A model generated the notes under the pieces. It made no database searches. It saw only the letters and a list, made by a program, of their open reading frames with translations, and was not told the DNA's origin. Source: Amorphochlora amoebiformis (lineage: Eukaryota; Cercozoa; Chlorarachniophyceae). Taken from it: DNA of 64,000 nt. Position numbers and translations under genes: made by a program. Position 1 is the stretch's first letter. Each line of letters opens with the position of its first letter. The stretch covers positions 186,001-250,000 of the forward strand of contig BAAHQB010000109.1 in the NCBI GenBank assembly GCA_054601695.1, in the 5' to 3' direction. Shown here piece by piece: positions 63,876 through 64,000 of the stretch.

Positions 63876-64000
63876 AGCAAGATTCCATATCTCCGAATGA
63901 CTCTCACAATTTGGTTTCATGTGTGTTTTCTGATGACTTTTTGGGGGAGTTAGATCACGGGGTTGTGCGTGGCGGTGTATGTAGGAATCGCCACGTACAC

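Larger units (their letters stand above)
61391..64000. other. Repeat-poor block, probable gene-bearing DNA
   Basis: From 61.3 kb to the window end no TA tract or TTAGGG array is present. GC rises locally (62,200-62,560: GTCGACCGGGACGCTGATAT). Several short frames occur on both strands and are given separately. The AT-rich part 62,680-63,340 has no frame that I believe and may be intron or intergenic. A local doublet GAGAATTTCTTGTTTTCCAA and GAGAACTTCTTGTTTTGCAA lies at 63,681 and 63,707. ATG-centred GC-rich sequence on minus at 63,434 encodes only a 13-residue frame. Confidence 0.6.

Overview
This window is eukaryotic nuclear DNA of an extreme repeat-rich kind. Three components dominate: long (TA)n tracts, often joined to short (TG)n or (TATG)n runs; arrays of TTAGGG or degenerate TTAGGG hexamers, the telomere motif of animals, many fungi and many protists; and short unique islands, mostly 30-120 bp, lying between the TA tracts. 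No rRNA, tRNA, CRISPR array, bacterial operon or ribosome-binding-site architecture is visible. The taxon cannot be fixed from this sequence. The arrays suggest a TTAGGG-type telomere, and the few exon-like stretches use ordinary GT/AG splice signals.

Layout. From 1 to 25 kb there is TA/TG microsatellite DNA with telomere-like arrays at 2.8-3.2, 4.2, 6.9-7.4, 8.0-8.55, 12.2-13.2, 13.9-15.2, 17.5-19.0 and 21.2-23.2 kb. This part also holds minisatellites: a 66-bp unit at 11.5 kb, 13- and 21-bp purine-rich units at 15.7-16.3 kb, and a 22-bp unit at 17.1 kb. A unique 1.2-kb block lies at 25.2-26.36 kb. TA-rich DNA from 26 to 33 kb carries arrays of duplicated islands and two copies of a 270-450 bp interspersed element; two more copies lie at 39.0 and 54.8 kb. 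CCCTAA-oriented arrays at 33.1-34.3 and 39.8-40.2 kb are followed by TTAGGG arrays at 40.5-41.5 kb. Non-TA blocks lie at 36.2-37.0 and 44.4-47.3 kb. From 47.7 to 57 kb most of the DNA is telomere-like higher-order repeat, each array having its own spacer. After about 61 kb the TA and telomere-like DNA stops and an ordinary-looking block of about 2.9 kb runs to the window end. That block is the most likely place for genes.

Genes. No coding region is certain. The best candidates are a 69-residue minus-strand frame with one hydrophobic segment (61,181-61,390), a 129-bp exon-like segment with matching splice signals (46,727-46,855), and a 119-residue plus-strand frame in GC-rich sequence (44,949-45,308). 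Most long open frames are read-through of (TA)n (Tyr-Ile), (TG/CA)n (Cys-Val, His-Thr) or TTAGGG (Arg-Val, Leu-Gly, Asn-Pro), and I do not treat them as genes.

The main structural discovery is a recurring pattern I call island edge duplication. A unique island flanked by TA tracts has truncated copies of its left edge repeated to its left, truncated copies of its right edge repeated to its right, or both, each copy separated by fresh TA DNA. More than a dozen islands show it, and four show it on both sides. This looks like repeated local re-copying with one breakpoint in the TA tract and one in the island. A second find is a family of elements ending in TATTGTT-type inverted termini inside TA tracts. 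A third is a perfect-looking local inversion, able to form a hairpin, inside a telomere-like higher-order array at 50.0 kb.
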